The notes beneath the pieces are model-generated. The model did not search any database, was not told the origin of the DNA, and saw only the letters and a list, made by a program, of their open reading frames with translations. Made by a program: the position numbers and the translations under genes. Below are positions 26,434-35,846 of a DNA stretch of 64,000 bases, in pieces; the first letter of the stretch is position 1, and each line of letters starts with the position of its first letter. The DNA is taken from the NCBI GenBank assembly GCA_001464735.1, contig LNDU01000032.1, positions 1 through 64,000 of the forward strand, written 5' to 3'. Origin of the DNA: Nitrospira sp. Ga0074138. GTDB lineage: Bacteria > Nitrospirota > Nitrospiria > Nitrospirales > Nitrospiraceae.

Positions 26434-27308
26434 TTAAGAGTATGACAGGATTTGGCCGGCGACAGGGACTATGGTCCGACGGGACCGTCAGTGTTGAAGT
26501 GAGATCCGTGAACCATCGTTTCCTTGAAACCTCCATTCGCCTGCCGAAGTCGATGAGTGGGCTAGAAGAACGCTTCAAGAAGATGATCCAGCAACAGTGT
26601 GTACGTGGGCGAGTCGATCTTGCGGTGCTGCTTCAGGGGAGTCGGGGAAGTGCTCGCGAGGTGCAACTTGACCTTGGCCTAGCGAAGCAGTACCATCAGG
26701 CTCTCCGTACACTCCAGCGCACGCTGAAACTTAAAGGCTCCATTGACATCGGACTGATGGCTGGTTTTCGCGATATTGTTGCGCTTTCCGAGCAGACGGC
26801 CGACGATCCTAAGCTCACAAAAATGGTGGAAAAACTGGGGCTGCTCGCAGTGTCGGACATGGTAAAAATGCGGGAGAAAGAGGGAGCCTTGCTTTCGCAG
26901 GATATCCTGGATCGGCTCGACCACGTGCGTGAGTGCAGGAGCTCGGTATCGTCCCGTGCTCCCTTCATTGCGCAGGAAACTTTCGACCGTATGAAGCAGC
27001 GAGTGGAGAAGTTGTTGGCAGACGCTATCCCGGACCTCCCTCGGCTCAATCAAGAGTTGGCCCTGTATGCCGATCGGTGCGACATTACAGAAGAATTGGT
27101 CAGACTAGACACGCATATGATACAGTTTGAGCGTGCGCTCCAAGGGACCGAGTCGGTGGGAAAGACGTTGGATTTTCTTCTCCAGGAATTAGGCCGGGAG
27201 GTCAATACCATTGGATCGAAAGCCAACGACGCGGCGATCAGGGCCGACGTGGTGCGAATGAAAGCCGAGCTTGAGCGCATACGTGAACAGATACAGAATG
27301 TCGAATGA
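26430..27308 (+). CDS. yicC: YicC family protein
   Basis: The 292-residue protein begins MIKSMTGFGRR, the classic YicC start, and ends with the DUF1732 pattern GKTLDFLLQELGREVNTIGS. YicC proteins are linked to stationary-phase survival, and E. coli YicC acts as an endoribonuclease or adaptor in RNA decay. The track's GTG start 21 bases upstream is rejected because ATG 26430 overlaps the nth stop (ATGA) and gives the conserved N-terminus. It overlaps gmk by ATGA, the usual yicC-gmk-rpoZ-coaBC order. Confidence 0.88.
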   Translation: MIKSMTGFGRRQGLWSDGTVSVEVRSVNHRFLETSIRLPKSMSGLEERFKKMIQQQCVRGRVDLAVLLQGSRGSAREVQLDLGLAKQYHQALRTLQRTLKLKGSIDIGLMAGFRDIVALSEQTADDPKLTKMVEKLGLLAVSDMVKMREKEGALLSQDILDRLDHVRECRSSVSSRAPFIAQETFDRMKQRVEKLLADAIPDLPRLNQELALYADRCDITEELVRLDTHMIQFERALQGTESVGKTLDFLLQELGREVNTIGSKANDAAIRADVVRMKAELERIREQIQNVE

Positions 27309-28021
27309 GTACCGCGATGACCACAAGTAACCTTCCTTCTGGTGTGACGGGGGCTCGGCAAACTCCTGAACGTCGGGGAATTCTGTACATCATTTCAGCT
27401 CCTTCAGGCGCAGGGAAGACGACCTTGTGTAAACAGGTCGTGGCGTCGGTCCCAGAGCTGTGGCATTCGGTGTCGTTCACGACAAGAAAACCGCGTCCAG
27501 GAGAAGAACACGGACGCGAGTACTTCTTTATCGACGAGAATGTCTTCCACGATATGGTTGCCAGGAATGAGTTCTTGGAGTACGCCCACGTGTATTCCAA
27601 CTGGTATGGCACACCGCGGAAGCCCTTAATGGATAAGATGGAGCAGGGTATCGATGTCTTGCTGGAAATCGATGTCCAGGGTGCGCTTCAGATTAAAAAG
27701 AAATTTGGCGATGCTGTCTATATTTTCATCCTCCCTCCATCGATGGACATTCTGCGTGCTCGACTCCAAGGTCGGGGATCCGACTCTCAGGAGGAGATTG
27801 TCCGCCGATTGCAAAAGGTGAAAGAAGAAGTCTGGTGTTTCAGGGAATATTATTACATTGTCCGCAACGATGATCTGACGCAGTCTCTCCGTGAGCTGCA
27901 AAGCATTTTTATTGCGGAACGTCTGAAGACCAAACGGATGGACCTGCAATGGCTTGAACAAAGCTTTATTCTTGAGAAAGATGCAAAATCTCAGGAAACG
28001 GAACCGTCATCCACATTATAA
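27305..28021 (+). CDS. gmk: Guanylate kinase
   Basis: The enzyme phosphorylates GMP to GDP. After about 22 extra N-terminal residues it shows LYIISAPSGAGKTTLCKQVV (P-loop), SVSFTTRKPRPGEEHGREYF (GMP binding), the YGTPRKPL segment and LLEIDVQGALQIKK. The C-terminal 30 residues extend beyond the usual end. It sits in the conserved yicC-gmk-rpoZ cluster. Confidence 0.92.
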   Translation: MSTAMTTSNLPSGVTGARQTPERRGILYIISAPSGAGKTTLCKQVVASVPELWHSVSFTTRKPRPGEEHGREYFFIDENVFHDMVARNEFLEYAHVYSNWYGTPRKPLMDKMEQGIDVLLEIDVQGALQIKKKFGDAVYIFILPPSMDILRARLQGRGSDSQEEIVRRLQKVKEEVWCFREYYYIVRNDDLTQSLRELQSIFIAERLKTKRMDLQWLEQSFILEKDAKSQETEPSSTL

Positions 28022-28040
28022 CGAGGGAGCTAGACCGACT

Positions 28041-28400
28041 ATGATCGACATGTTGAGTTTGTTACCGCAATACGCGTCCAATGAGTTCGATTCCCGTCAC
28101 CGCTTGGTGATCGTCGCTTCACAGCGCGCGAAGCACTTGACTCAAGGTGCGAAGTCAACCTGGTCCTCTCGCTTCACAAAAGAAACAACCATGGCGCTCG
28201 ACGAGGTGCTGAGAGGTCATGTCAAGTATCTGACCGGCAAGGAAGCCCGAGATGCCATGAAGGAAGCCAAACGAGGGAAAGAAGGTGAAACCGAGCGCAT
28301 CGCGATGATGACGGGAGAGGACGCCCGCGAAATCAAGAAGGAACTCAGTGTCTACGTCGATGATACGGTACCGCCGACGGTAGCTCCGGCTGAGGAGTAG
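28041..28400 (+). CDS. rpoZ: RNA polymerase omega subunit
   Basis: The 119-residue product contains the omega core: MIDMLSLLPQYASNEFDSRH, RLVIVASQRAKHL, and ALDEVLRGHVKYLTGKEARD in place of the usual ALEEIAAGKI. It is longer than E. coli omega, with a charged C-terminal tail. The track start at 27954 lies inside gmk and is rejected. ATG 28041 has GAGGGAG upstream. Position between gmk and coaBC is conserved in many bacteria. Confidence 0.85.
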   Translation: MIDMLSLLPQYASNEFDSRHRLVIVASQRAKHLTQGAKSTWSSRFTKETTMALDEVLRGHVKYLTGKEARDAMKEAKRGKEGETERIAMMTGEDAREIKKELSVYVDDTVPPTVAPAEE

Positions 28401-28417
28401 CATTGGAGGAAGTACAC

Positions 28418-29647
28418 GTGCCGACCAATCCGTGGGGCAAGAGGCTTGTCCTTGGAGTAACGGGCAGCATCGCTGCGTATAAAGCGGTCGGGTTGCTTCG
28501 ATCTCTTGCGCGTGACGGTGCCACCGTGTCAGTGGTCATGACTCAGGCTGCCACGAAATTTGTGACTCCTCTTACGTTTGAAGTGCTGTCAGGACAGCGA
28601 GTGGCAACGGACCTCTTTGAATCTCATGAAGAAATGGTCCATCTTGCTGTCCCAGAACAAGCCGATGCAATTATTGTGGCGCCGGCGACGGCCAATTTTC
28701 TGGCAAAAGCGGCACTTGGTCTGGCGGATGATCTGTTGAGCACGATGCTGTTGAACGCTCGGTGTCCCATGATTATCGCTCCGGCCATGGATGGGGACAT
28801 GTGGACACATCCCACGGTCGTTCAACATGTGCAGGTGCTCCGAGCTCGTGGCGTCGTCGTGCTTGATCCTGAAGTCGGTCCGCTGGCATCAGGACAAGTC
28901 GCACAAGGGAGGTTGCCGGCAGAGTCACGAATCATGGATGCAGTGTATGCCGCACTGAACCCTCGGCGGGATTGGCAAGGGCAGCGGGTGTTGGTCTCCG
29001 CGGGCCCGACTCAGGAACCCATTGATCCGGTTCGTTTTATTTCGAACCATTCCTCCGGGAAGATGGGGTATGCCATTGCAGAGGCCGCACGGGATCGAGG
29101 TGCGGAGGTGGTGTTGGTGACAGGGCCGTCCTCTCTAACGCCTCCTCCCGGAGTGACTGCTGTTTCGGTCAATACAGCGAGCGAGATGACCGATGCGTTG
29201 AGTCGGCATTTCCCTGCTGCTAAGGTTCTGATCATGGCTGCAGCGGTTGCAGACTTCCGTCCAAAAAATCAGGCCGCACAGAAGCTCAAGAAGCAGGGGA
29301 AATCTGAGCTCGTGCTTGAGTTGGAAGCGACCCCGGACATTCTCGCGATGCTGTCCGCGCGTCGGACATCGCAAATTGTGGTTGGGTTCGCGGCGGAAAC
29401 TGAACACGTATTGTCGCATGCGAAAGACAAGTTGAGAGGAAAAGGGCTGGATCTCATCATTGCGAATGATGTCACGCAAGCGGGAGGTGGGTTTGGCAGT
29501 GACGACAATGCGGTCGTCATTCTTTCGGCCACGGGTGAACAGAGAGTCCTGGGTCTGATGCCCAAGCGGCGTCTGGCCGACGAAATTTTGACCGCTGTGC
29601 ATGAGCTCTGTCTCATCTCGCCGCGTCGCGAGTCCCTGGTGGAGTGA
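28418..29647 (+). CDS. coaBC: Phosphopantothenoylcysteine decarboxylase / phosphopantothenate-cysteine ligase
   Basis: This bifunctional coenzyme A enzyme has an N-terminal flavin-dependent CoaC decarboxylase (LVLGVTGSIAAYKAVGLLRS, VAPATANFLAKAALGLADDL, and the PAMDGDMW loop). The C-terminal CoaB ligase has VLVSAGPTQEPIDPVRFISN, HSSGKMGYAIAEAA, AAAVADFRP and LIIANDV. The GTG at 28418 has GGAGGA seven bases upstream and is preferred to the track's TTG 28403. The stop overlaps the next GTG. Confidence 0.92.
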   Translation: MPTNPWGKRLVLGVTGSIAAYKAVGLLRSLARDGATVSVVMTQAATKFVTPLTFEVLSGQRVATDLFESHEEMVHLAVPEQADAIIVAPATANFLAKAALGLADDLLSTMLLNARCPMIIAPAMDGDMWTHPTVVQHVQVLRARGVVVLDPEVGPLASGQVAQGRLPAESRIMDAVYAALNPRRDWQGQRVLVSAGPTQEPIDPVRFISNHSSGKMGYAIAEAARDRGAEVVLVTGPSSLTPPPGVTAVSVNTASEMTDALSRHFPAAKVLIMAAAVADFRPKNQAAQKLKKQGKSELVLELEATPDILAMLSARRTSQIVVGFAAETEHVLSHAKDKLRGKGLDLIIANDVTQAGGGFGSDDNAVVILSATGEQRVLGLMPKRRLADEILTAVHELCLISPRRESLVE

Positions 29648-30399
29648 CTGAATCTATGGCGTCAGAATCAAAAAAAGTAGGTAATGCCGCTGAAATTGAT
29701 CGGTTGGCCTTAGTCTTTGCTAAAGATCCAGGGTCTAAGGTGTTTATCCCTCTGGCAGAAGAGTACGGCAAAGCTGGAATGTGGGAAGAGGCGGTTGCTG
29801 TTCTTGAAGATGGGCTGAAGACCTATCCAGGTTTTATCACGGCCATGGTGGCGTTGGGTCGCGCCTATGAGCAGATGAACCAACCGGTCAAGGCGAAGGC
29901 TATTCTTGAAGAAACCATCAAGGTAAGCCCCGACAATCTTCGTGCGCATCGAATATTGGCCAAGCTCTACACGGCTCAAGGAGCCAAGGAATCGGCCATC
30001 CGGTCGTGCAACGTCATATTATCCATAAATCCACATGATCAAGAAGCTTTGTCGCTCTGTGCCGGGCTCAAGGTACCGACGGCTCAGGGAGTGGAAGCAT
30101 CATCCCAAAGAGAATTGTGTGAGAAACCGGTCAAAACCGCAAGCCTTGACGCCAGTCTTCCTCTCGGCGAGGGGATGATATCCGCCATAGACGATGCGAC
30201 GCTGGCAACCAAAGATGAGACCCATAGATTGCTGCGTAGCGTACCCCGCTCAGAAGAAATGGCTATTCCTACAACCGGATCCAGGGACCTGGCCGCACAG
30301 AAAGCCAGAAATCCAGTGATTGCGCAGCTTGAGCAGTGGCTCAACTTGATTCAGGATCGTCGCCGAGATCCTCAAGCCTCTTCTCGCCTCCACTCTTGA
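29644..30399 (+). CDS. TPR repeat protein
   Basis: The 251-residue protein has about three tetratricopeptide repeats in its first half (for example EAVAVLEDGLKTYPGFITAM, then VALGRAYEQMNQPVKAKAIL and LRAHRILAKLYTAQGAKESA). A low-complexity second half shows no domain. It has no signal peptide, so a cytoplasmic protein-binding role is expected. The GTG at 29644 overlaps the coaBC stop. ATG 29656 is an alternative. Confidence 0.72.
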   Translation: MTESMASESKKVGNAAEIDRLALVFAKDPGSKVFIPLAEEYGKAGMWEEAVAVLEDGLKTYPGFITAMVALGRAYEQMNQPVKAKAILEETIKVSPDNLRAHRILAKLYTAQGAKESAIRSCNVILSINPHDQEALSLCAGLKVPTAQGVEASSQRELCEKPVKTASLDASLPLGEGMISAIDDATLATKDETHRLLRSVPRSEEMAIPTTGSRDLAAQKARNPVIAQLEQWLNLIQDRRRDPQASSRLHS

Positions 30400-30421
30400 A
30401 CTTCCCCATGACTTCAGCGGT

Positions 30422-30450
30422 TTGACCCTCTGAGAGGGGACTGCTAGAAT
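30422..30450 (+). promoter_or_regulatory. Sigma-70-type promoter of the aroQ-efp-acc run
   Basis: TTGACC and TAGAAT are exactly 17 bases apart. The -10 element ends about 58 bases before the aroQ start. Confidence 0.6.
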
Positions 30451-30508
30451 GCCGCCCTTGACATGGTAGGGTGAGGCAGAGGTCTCTAGGGGAGGTATTG
30501 CACACGAT

Positions 30509-30982
30509 ATGCTGCAGATCCTGGTCCTTCACGGTCCCAATCTGAATCTGTTGGGTAATCGGGAGGCATCCATTTATGGGACCACGACGCTTGATATGAT
30601 CGATGCGTCACTCAAAAAGCTGGGTGGTGAACTTGGAGCTCAACTGGTTATTCGCCAGTCAAATCTTGAGGGGGAGTTGGTGAGCTGGATTCAGGAAGCA
30701 CAACACGGGTATCACGGCATTATCATCAATCCAGCGGCCTACACGCACACCAGCATCGCGATACGCGACGCCCTAGCCGCCGTTGAGTTGCCCACCATTG
30801 AGGTCCATCTGTCAAACATCTATCGGCGTGAAGAATTCAGGCAGCATTCATATGTATCGGGGGTCGCATTGGCACAGATCGCCGGGTTTGGTGCCATGGG
30901 GTATCTCTTGGCCTTGCGAGGACTGTGGGAGCACCTATCTGCTACCGGATCCAAGGGTTCTTCGGTGGCGGTACTTCAATAA
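30509..30982 (+). CDS. aroQ: Type II 3-dehydroquinate dehydratase
   Basis: The 157-residue enzyme catalyses the third step of the shikimate pathway. Features are [21 protein letters not shown] with the catalytic Tyr, the [13 protein letters not shown] segment, [19 protein letters not shown], the catalytic His in [17 protein letters not shown], and the [16 protein letters not shown] end. The C-terminus is about ten residues longer than usual. Confidence 0.93.
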   Translation: MLQILVLHGPNLNLLGNREASIYGTTTLDMIDASLKKLGGELGAQLVIRQSNLEGELVSWIQEAQHGYHGIIINPAAYTHTSIAIRDALAAVELPTIEVHLSNIYRREEFRQHSYVSGVALAQIAGFGAMGYLLALRGLWEHLSATGSKGSSVAVLQ

Positions 30983-31053
30983 GAGGGCCGAAGACAGAAG
31001 CGCATTGAGAATAGCACCGGGCTGGTTGTGTTCTTCATAGAAGGGAGTTGCGA

Positions 31054-31614
31054 GTGATTTCTACGGTGGATTTTCGTAGCGGGGTACGCTTGATGGTCGA
31101 AGGCGAGCCCTTTCATATCGTCGAATTTCAACACGTCAAGCCTGGCAAAGGCGGTGCCTTCGTAAGGACGAAGTTGAAAAGCTATCTCTCCGGAAATGTG
31201 TTGGACCGAACGTTTCGCTCAGGAGAACGGTTTGAAGAGCCCGATTTGGAAGAGCGTGACATGCAGTTCCTCTATGCGACCGGAGATTCCTATACGCTGA
31301 TGGATACTGAGACGTATGAGCAATTGACGTTTGAGAAGAGTCAGTTGGGAGAGAACGCCGATTTATTGAAAGAAAATATGGTCGCCAAGATCCTCGTCTA
31401 CGAGCATCGCCCGATCGCCGTTGAGTTGCCAAACTTCATTGAGCTCAAGGTCGTGGATGCGGATCCTGGTGTGCGGGGAGACACGGCATCTGGAGGAACC
31501 AAGCCGGCGGTCGTGGAAACAGGGGCGACGATCAAAGTTCCGCTTTACTTGGAGGTCGGCACCGTCATCCGGATCGATACTCGCACCAGATCCTATGTGG
31601 AGCGTGTTCGGTGA
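31054..31614 (+). CDS. efp: Elongation factor P
   Basis: EF-P relieves ribosome stalling at proline stretches. The three-domain protein shows FRSGVRLMVEGEPFHIVEFQ, then HVKPGKGGAFVRTKLKSY with the tip lysine that is modified in many bacteria, and ATGDSYTLMDTETYEQL. It ends with a domain III PLYLEVGTVIRIDTRTRSYV. I see no epmA/epmB-type modification gene in the window. The GTG at 31054 has AAGGGAG six bases upstream; the track begins at a TTG six bases earlier. It overlaps accB by GTGA. Confidence 0.93.
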   Translation: MISTVDFRSGVRLMVEGEPFHIVEFQHVKPGKGGAFVRTKLKSYLSGNVLDRTFRSGERFEEPDLEERDMQFLYATGDSYTLMDTETYEQLTFEKSQLGENADLLKENMVAKILVYEHRPIAVELPNFIELKVVDADPGVRGDTASGGTKPAVVETGATIKVPLYLEVGTVIRIDTRTRSYVERVR

Positions 31615-32174
31615 GCCGTCGTCGATCCACTCATTCAAAGACCAAGGCTCGTCGGGTTGTGTTGCCGCAGACTGCGGAGGAGACCGGTCATGAGGTCTCA
31701 CTCACAGGGGGGTCGACCAAGCAAATCCAAGAACTGATCGACCTGCTTCGTCGTAATAATTTGACCGAGCTTGAGTTTGAACGACAGGGCATCCGCATCC
31801 GCGTCCGCCACGATCTCGCAGCCAGACCTCTCACGACATCAGTGCAGGAGTTTGTCTCTGCTCCGCCTCAACAACCGATGCATTCCGCTTCAGCCACGAC
31901 ATCCGTATCAGACGCAAACACGGGTTTCCTGACCGTCACGTCCCCCATCGTCGGCACATTTTACCGATCGCCCTCACCCGATGCTGATCCATACGTTGAA
32001 GAGGGTGACGCTGTGAAAAAGGGCCAAGTGTTGTGTGTCGTCGAAGCGATGAAACTCATGAATGAAATTGAGTCGGAAGTGGATGGTCGCCTTGTCAAGA
32101 TCTTGGTAGATAACACAAAGTCAGTGGAATATGGTCAGGCACTGTTTCTGATCGATCCCAAAGCCGCTTCATAG
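31611..32174 (+). CDS. accB: Biotin carboxyl carrier protein of acetyl-CoA carboxylase
   Basis: The 187-residue protein has an N-terminal helix region (IQELIDLLRRNNLTELEFER), a Pro/Ala/Ser-rich linker, and a C-terminal biotinyl domain with VVEAMKLMNEIES, whose lysine carries biotin. A basic N-terminal extension of about 35 residues precedes the usual start. It carries CO2 between AccC and the carboxyltransferase. The efp-accB-accC order is common in bacteria; accA and accD are not in the window. Confidence 0.92.
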   Translation: MSRRRSTHSKTKARRVVLPQTAEETGHEVSLTGGSTKQIQELIDLLRRNNLTELEFERQGIRIRVRHDLAARPLTTSVQEFVSAPPQQPMHSASATTSVSDANTGFLTVTSPIVGTFYRSPSPDADPYVEEGDAVKKGQVLCVVEAMKLMNEIESEVDGRLVKILVDNTKSVEYGQALFLIDPKAAS

Positions 32175-32217
32175 GTCATTCTAAAGGCGGTCCTCGCCAC
32201 CGTATTGGAGCCGAGAC

Positions 32218-33558
32218 GTGTTTAAGAAAGTTCTGGTAGCCAATCGCGGAGAAATCGCGCTGCGAGTGATCCGCGCCTGTAAAGAGCTTGGCATCAAGAC
32301 CGTGGCGATTCATTCTGAAGCGGATGCGCTTGCCCTACACGTTCGAGCGGCCGACGAAAAGGTGTGTGTGGGGCCGGCTGAATCGTCATTGAGCTACCGA
32401 AATATTCCCAATGTCTTGAGTGCCGCAGAGATTACGGGTGCCGATGCGATCCATCCCGGGTATGGATTTCTGTCGGAGAATGCCCATTTTGCTGAAGTCT
32501 GCGAGTCAATCGGCATCAAGTTTATCGGGCCGAGCTCGGAAAATATTGCTATGATGGGGGATAAGGCGAAGGCGCGTGAAATCGTGGCGAGTCGAGGCCT
32601 TCCAGTCACACCCGGGAGCCCAGGTGAATTGCGCAGTGAGGAGGATGCGTTGCAGGCGGCGCAGAAGATCGGCTTTCCCGTCATTATTAAAGCGACGGCT
32701 GGAGGGGGAGGTCGAGGCATGCGTGTCGTCAACAAGGCCGAAGACCTGGGCCGAGCCTTTCAGGCCGCACAGGCTGAAGCGAAATCGACCTTCGGTAACG
32801 ACGGGGTCTACCTCGAACGGTACTTTCTAGAGCCGCGCCATATCGAAGTGCAGATCCTGGCCGATCAACATGGTCGGGTGGTGCATCTCGGAGAGCGGGA
32901 CTGCTCGATTCAGCGACGGCATCAAAAACTGGTCGAAGAAACACCATCCCCGGTAGTCGATCATAAACTTCGTCGGGAAATCGGTCGGGTGGCTGTGGAG
33001 GCGGTCAAGGCTGCCCATTACCGAAACGTGGGCACCGTCGAATTTTTGCTCGATAAAGACCGAAATTTTTATTTCATGGAAGTGAATACCCGCATCCAGG
33101 TCGAGCACCCCATCACTGAAATGGTCACTGGCATCGATTTGATTAAGGAACAGATTCGTTTGGCCGCAGGTCATCCTCTCTCCATTCGACAACAGGATGT
33201 CGTGTTGACTGGACATAGCTTGGAGTGTCGAATTAATGCCGAAGATCCAGAGAAGTTTACGCCATCTCCCGGGATGATTACCAAGTACAGTCCCCCTGGA
33301 GGGTTCGGAGTGCGAGTCGATTCCGCGATGGAGTCAGGCTCGGTGGTCGCCCCGTACTACGACTCGATGATTGCCAAGCTCATTACTCATGGTCGTGATC
33401 GACAGGAATCACTGGCTCGTATGAAACGTGCACTCGGCGAGTTTGTCATCGAGGGGATTAAGACGACCCTTCCACTTCACCGTCGGATCCTCGATGATCC
33501 AGACTTTCAGAAGGGCCATGTGTCGACGACGTTCCTGGACCGGTTCTTGGCTGGATAA
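32218..33558 (+). CDS. accC: Biotin carboxylase subunit of acetyl-CoA carboxylase
   Basis: The 446-residue ATP-grasp enzyme carboxylates biotin on AccB. It has [35 protein letters not shown], the ATP-binding [50 protein letters not shown] and a C-terminal closing domain. Length and order match AccC closely. In an organism using the reductive TCA cycle, related biotin carboxylases can belong to other enzymes, but the adjacent accB argues for acetyl-CoA carboxylase. The start is GTG. Confidence 0.92.
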   Translation: MFKKVLVANRGEIALRVIRACKELGIKTVAIHSEADALALHVRAADEKVCVGPAESSLSYRNIPNVLSAAEITGADAIHPGYGFLSENAHFAEVCESIGIKFIGPSSENIAMMGDKAKAREIVASRGLPVTPGSPGELRSEEDALQAAQKIGFPVIIKATAGGGGRGMRVVNKAEDLGRAFQAAQAEAKSTFGNDGVYLERYFLEPRHIEVQILADQHGRVVHLGERDCSIQRRHQKLVEETPSPVVDHKLRREIGRVAVEAVKAAHYRNVGTVEFLLDKDRNFYFMEVNTRIQVEHPITEMVTGIDLIKEQIRLAAGHPLSIRQQDVVLTGHSLECRINAEDPEKFTPSPGMITKYSPPGGFGVRVDSAMESGSVVAPYYDSMIAKLITHGRDRQESLARMKRALGEFVIEGIKTTLPLHRRILDDPDFQKGHVSTTFLDRFLAG

Positions 33559-33604
33559 TCCTACGAATCTTTCCCTCCCCACGTACTGTCTTGACAGCGG
33601 TTCG

Positions 33605-33631
33605 CCACCAAGAGATCTCATTCCTTGGTGG
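33605..33631 (+). terminator. Hairpin after accC
   Basis: CCACCAAG and CTTGGTGG form an 8-bp perfect stem with an 11-base loop, 46 bases after accC. No T-run follows, so factor-dependent or accidental structure is possible. Confidence 0.3.
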
Positions 33632-33762
33632 GCCGTTGGGCTTGTGTTAAGCTAAATACCTGGGTTTGAAAGTGAGAGCCGCTACTCTGGTGGACCGAGA
33701 GGTGCATCGTTTGTTGTCTTCCTGTTAGGATAGAGACACCTCTGGGACTACATGTAGGATAT

Positions 33763-35016
33763 ATGCGACGTATTGCCTTCATTGTCGGTGTTGTAGCCAT
33801 CGGACTTGCCATCGGTGGCTATGTGTTTTTTAACGGGGAGCGGAAGGCCCCTGTTCGATACCGAACAGCGGCGATTGAGTTAGGTCAGGTTATTTCTTCC
33901 GTCAGCGCCACGGGGACGATCAATCCAGTTGTGTCGGTTCAGGTAGGCACCCAAGTATCTGGGATGATCAAGAGCCTCCACGCGGATTTCAACTCGCGGG
34001 TGAAGGCCGGGGACACGGTTGCGGTCATTGATCCAGAACCCTTCAAGGCTCGCCGAGAACAGGCTGCCAGCAATCTGGAGATGGCGCGGTCTAACGTTGC
34101 ACGATCTAAAGCCGACCTGGCGCAGCGAAAACGCGAACTGGATCGCGTGGAGTCCTTGTTGCCTCAGCAGTTTGTCTCACAAAACGACGTCGATGTTGCA
34201 CTCACAAATTTCCAAAGCTCGGAAGCACAGTTAAAGGTTGCTGAGGCGCAGGTCAAGCAAGCGGAGGCAGCGTTGAATTCGGCTGAGCTGGAATTGAAAT
34301 ATACCGTCATTCGGTCGCCCGTTGATGGCATCGTTGTGGCGCGTAACGTAGAGGTTGGCCAGACGGTTGCGTCCAGCTTCGCCACGCCTAATCTGTTTCT
34401 GATCGCCCTCGATTTAACCAAAATGCAGGTCGATACCAATGTGAGCGAGTCGGACATTGGAGGGATGGCTGAAGGGAAGGAAGCCGTCTTCACAGTAGAC
34501 GCCTACCCTGGTGTGACCTTTACTGGCACCATCAGGCAGGTGCGACTCGCACCCATCAACGTTCAGAACGTCGTCACCTACAATGTGGTGGTCGGTGTGG
34601 ATAATAAGGACCTACGGCTCAAACCCGGCATGACGGCCAATGTGTCGATCATCGTGGCACAGAAAGACCAGGTCCTGAAGGTTCCTAATGCGGCTCTCAG
34701 ATTTTCGCCTCCGAAGGGTGAAGGGAGTCGTCGGGAGGCCGATGGGCACGTACCAAGCAGGCATGGAGGAAGTCTGACCAAACTAGATACTGGTACGTTG
34801 CCGTCGAAAGCTATTTGGAGGCTGAGCGAGAGCGGTGACCTCGCTTCTCTGACGGTCCAAACTGGTATTTCGGATGGCCTCACCACTGAATTACTCTCCG
34901 GCGGTCTCAGTGAAGGGGATCTCGTTGTTGTTGGTATTGAACAGCCGTTCGGCGAACGAAAAGGGAGTGACTTGCCGCCGGGGTTTGGGAACCAGCAACG
35001 CCCTCGCTCTCGATGA
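33763..35016 (+). CDS. MacA-type periplasmic adaptor of an ABC exporter
   Basis: The 417-residue membrane-fusion protein has one N-terminal membrane anchor (IAFIVGVVAIGLAIGGYVFF), then a barrel-sandwich half (SSVSATGTINPVVSVQVGTQ), a long coiled-coil hairpin (about residues 95-180), the second lipoyl half (VIRSPVDGIVVARNVEVGQT) and beta-barrel and membrane-proximal domains. It would bridge an inner-membrane ABC permease and an outer-membrane channel. The two following genes encode the matching ATPase and permease. No TolC-like gene is present here. Confidence 0.85.
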   Translation: MRRIAFIVGVVAIGLAIGGYVFFNGERKAPVRYRTAAIELGQVISSVSATGTINPVVSVQVGTQVSGMIKSLHADFNSRVKAGDTVAVIDPEPFKARREQAASNLEMARSNVARSKADLAQRKRELDRVESLLPQQFVSQNDVDVALTNFQSSEAQLKVAEAQVKQAEAALNSAELELKYTVIRSPVDGIVVARNVEVGQTVASSFATPNLFLIALDLTKMQVDTNVSESDIGGMAEGKEAVFTVDAYPGVTFTGTIRQVRLAPINVQNVVTYNVVVGVDNKDLRLKPGMTANVSIIVAQKDQVLKVPNAALRFSPPKGEGSRREADGHVPSRHGGSLTKLDTGTLPSKAIWRLSESGDLASLTVQTGISDGLTTELLSGGLSEGDLVVVGIEQPFGERKGSDLPPGFGNQQRPRSR

Positions 35017-35135
35017 GGCCGCTGACATCCCTCGATCGCGATGTTGAACGTTGCTCGTCGGCGGATAAGGCATATGTCACCCCAGCATTCCATTTTCATG
35101 ATTTGCGCCGGCGGCGCATAGGATGAGCTAGGTCT

Positions 35136-35846
35136 GTGAATCCACTGATCGTCGGCGAAGATATTTGGAAGGTCTATCGAGTAGGTGATGTTGAGGTGCA
35201 GGCTCTGCGTGGGGTGAGTGTCACCATCGAACGGGGTGAGTTCGTCGCGATCATGGGGTCGAGCGGATCCGGGAAGTCCACGTTAATGAATATTCTCGGT
35301 TGTCTGGATCAACCGACCAAGGGAGGGTACCGGTTGAACGGCGTCGAGGTCGGACAATTGCGGCCCGACCAGTTGGCGGAGATCCGGAATCAGCAAATCG
35401 GCTTTGTGTTCCAGAGCTTCAACCTCATTCCCCGCACCAGTGCCCTGGAAAACGCTCAGTTACCACTGTTCTACAGAGGACTGCCTCTGAAAGAACAGCG
35501 TACACTTGCCTCCGCTGCGCTCCAACGCGTCGGGTTGAAGGGGCGCGAGCATCATTCCCCCACGCAACTTTCAGGTGGCCAACAACAACGGGTGGCGATC
35601 GCTCGGGCGCTGGTGACCGCGCCCTCTTTGTTGCTGGCCGACGAGCCAACCGGAAATCTTGATACGGAGTCCAGTCAGGACATCATGGGGATTCTTGAAG
35701 GATTGAATCGTGACGGTATGACGGTGATCCTGGTCACGCACGAAGTCGACATCGCCGCCTATGCGTCGCGTGAAATTGTCGTCAAGGATGGTCAGATCCT
35801 CAGCGATCGAGCAACCAAGGGGCGGTCGCATGCAGTGGGTGCGTAA
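35136..35846 (+). CDS. MacB-type ABC transporter ATPase
   Basis: The 236-residue ATPase shows Walker [21 protein letters not shown], the Q-loop in [20 protein letters not shown], the signature [15 protein letters not shown], Walker [13 protein letters not shown] and the H-loop VTHEVD. It belongs to the MacB/LolD/FtsE class. The permease gene starts immediately after its stop, and the adaptor gene lies upstream, so the three form one export system. The start is GTG. Confidence 0.88.
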   Translation: MNPLIVGEDIWKVYRVGDVEVQALRGVSVTIERGEFVAIMGSSGSGKSTLMNILGCLDQPTKGGYRLNGVEVGQLRPDQLAEIRNQQIGFVFQSFNLIPRTSALENAQLPLFYRGLPLKEQRTLASAALQRVGLKGREHHSPTQLSGGQQQRVAIARALVTAPSLLLADEPTGNLDTESSQDIMGILEGLNRDGMTVILVTHEVDIAAYASREIVVKDGQILSDRATKGRSHAVGA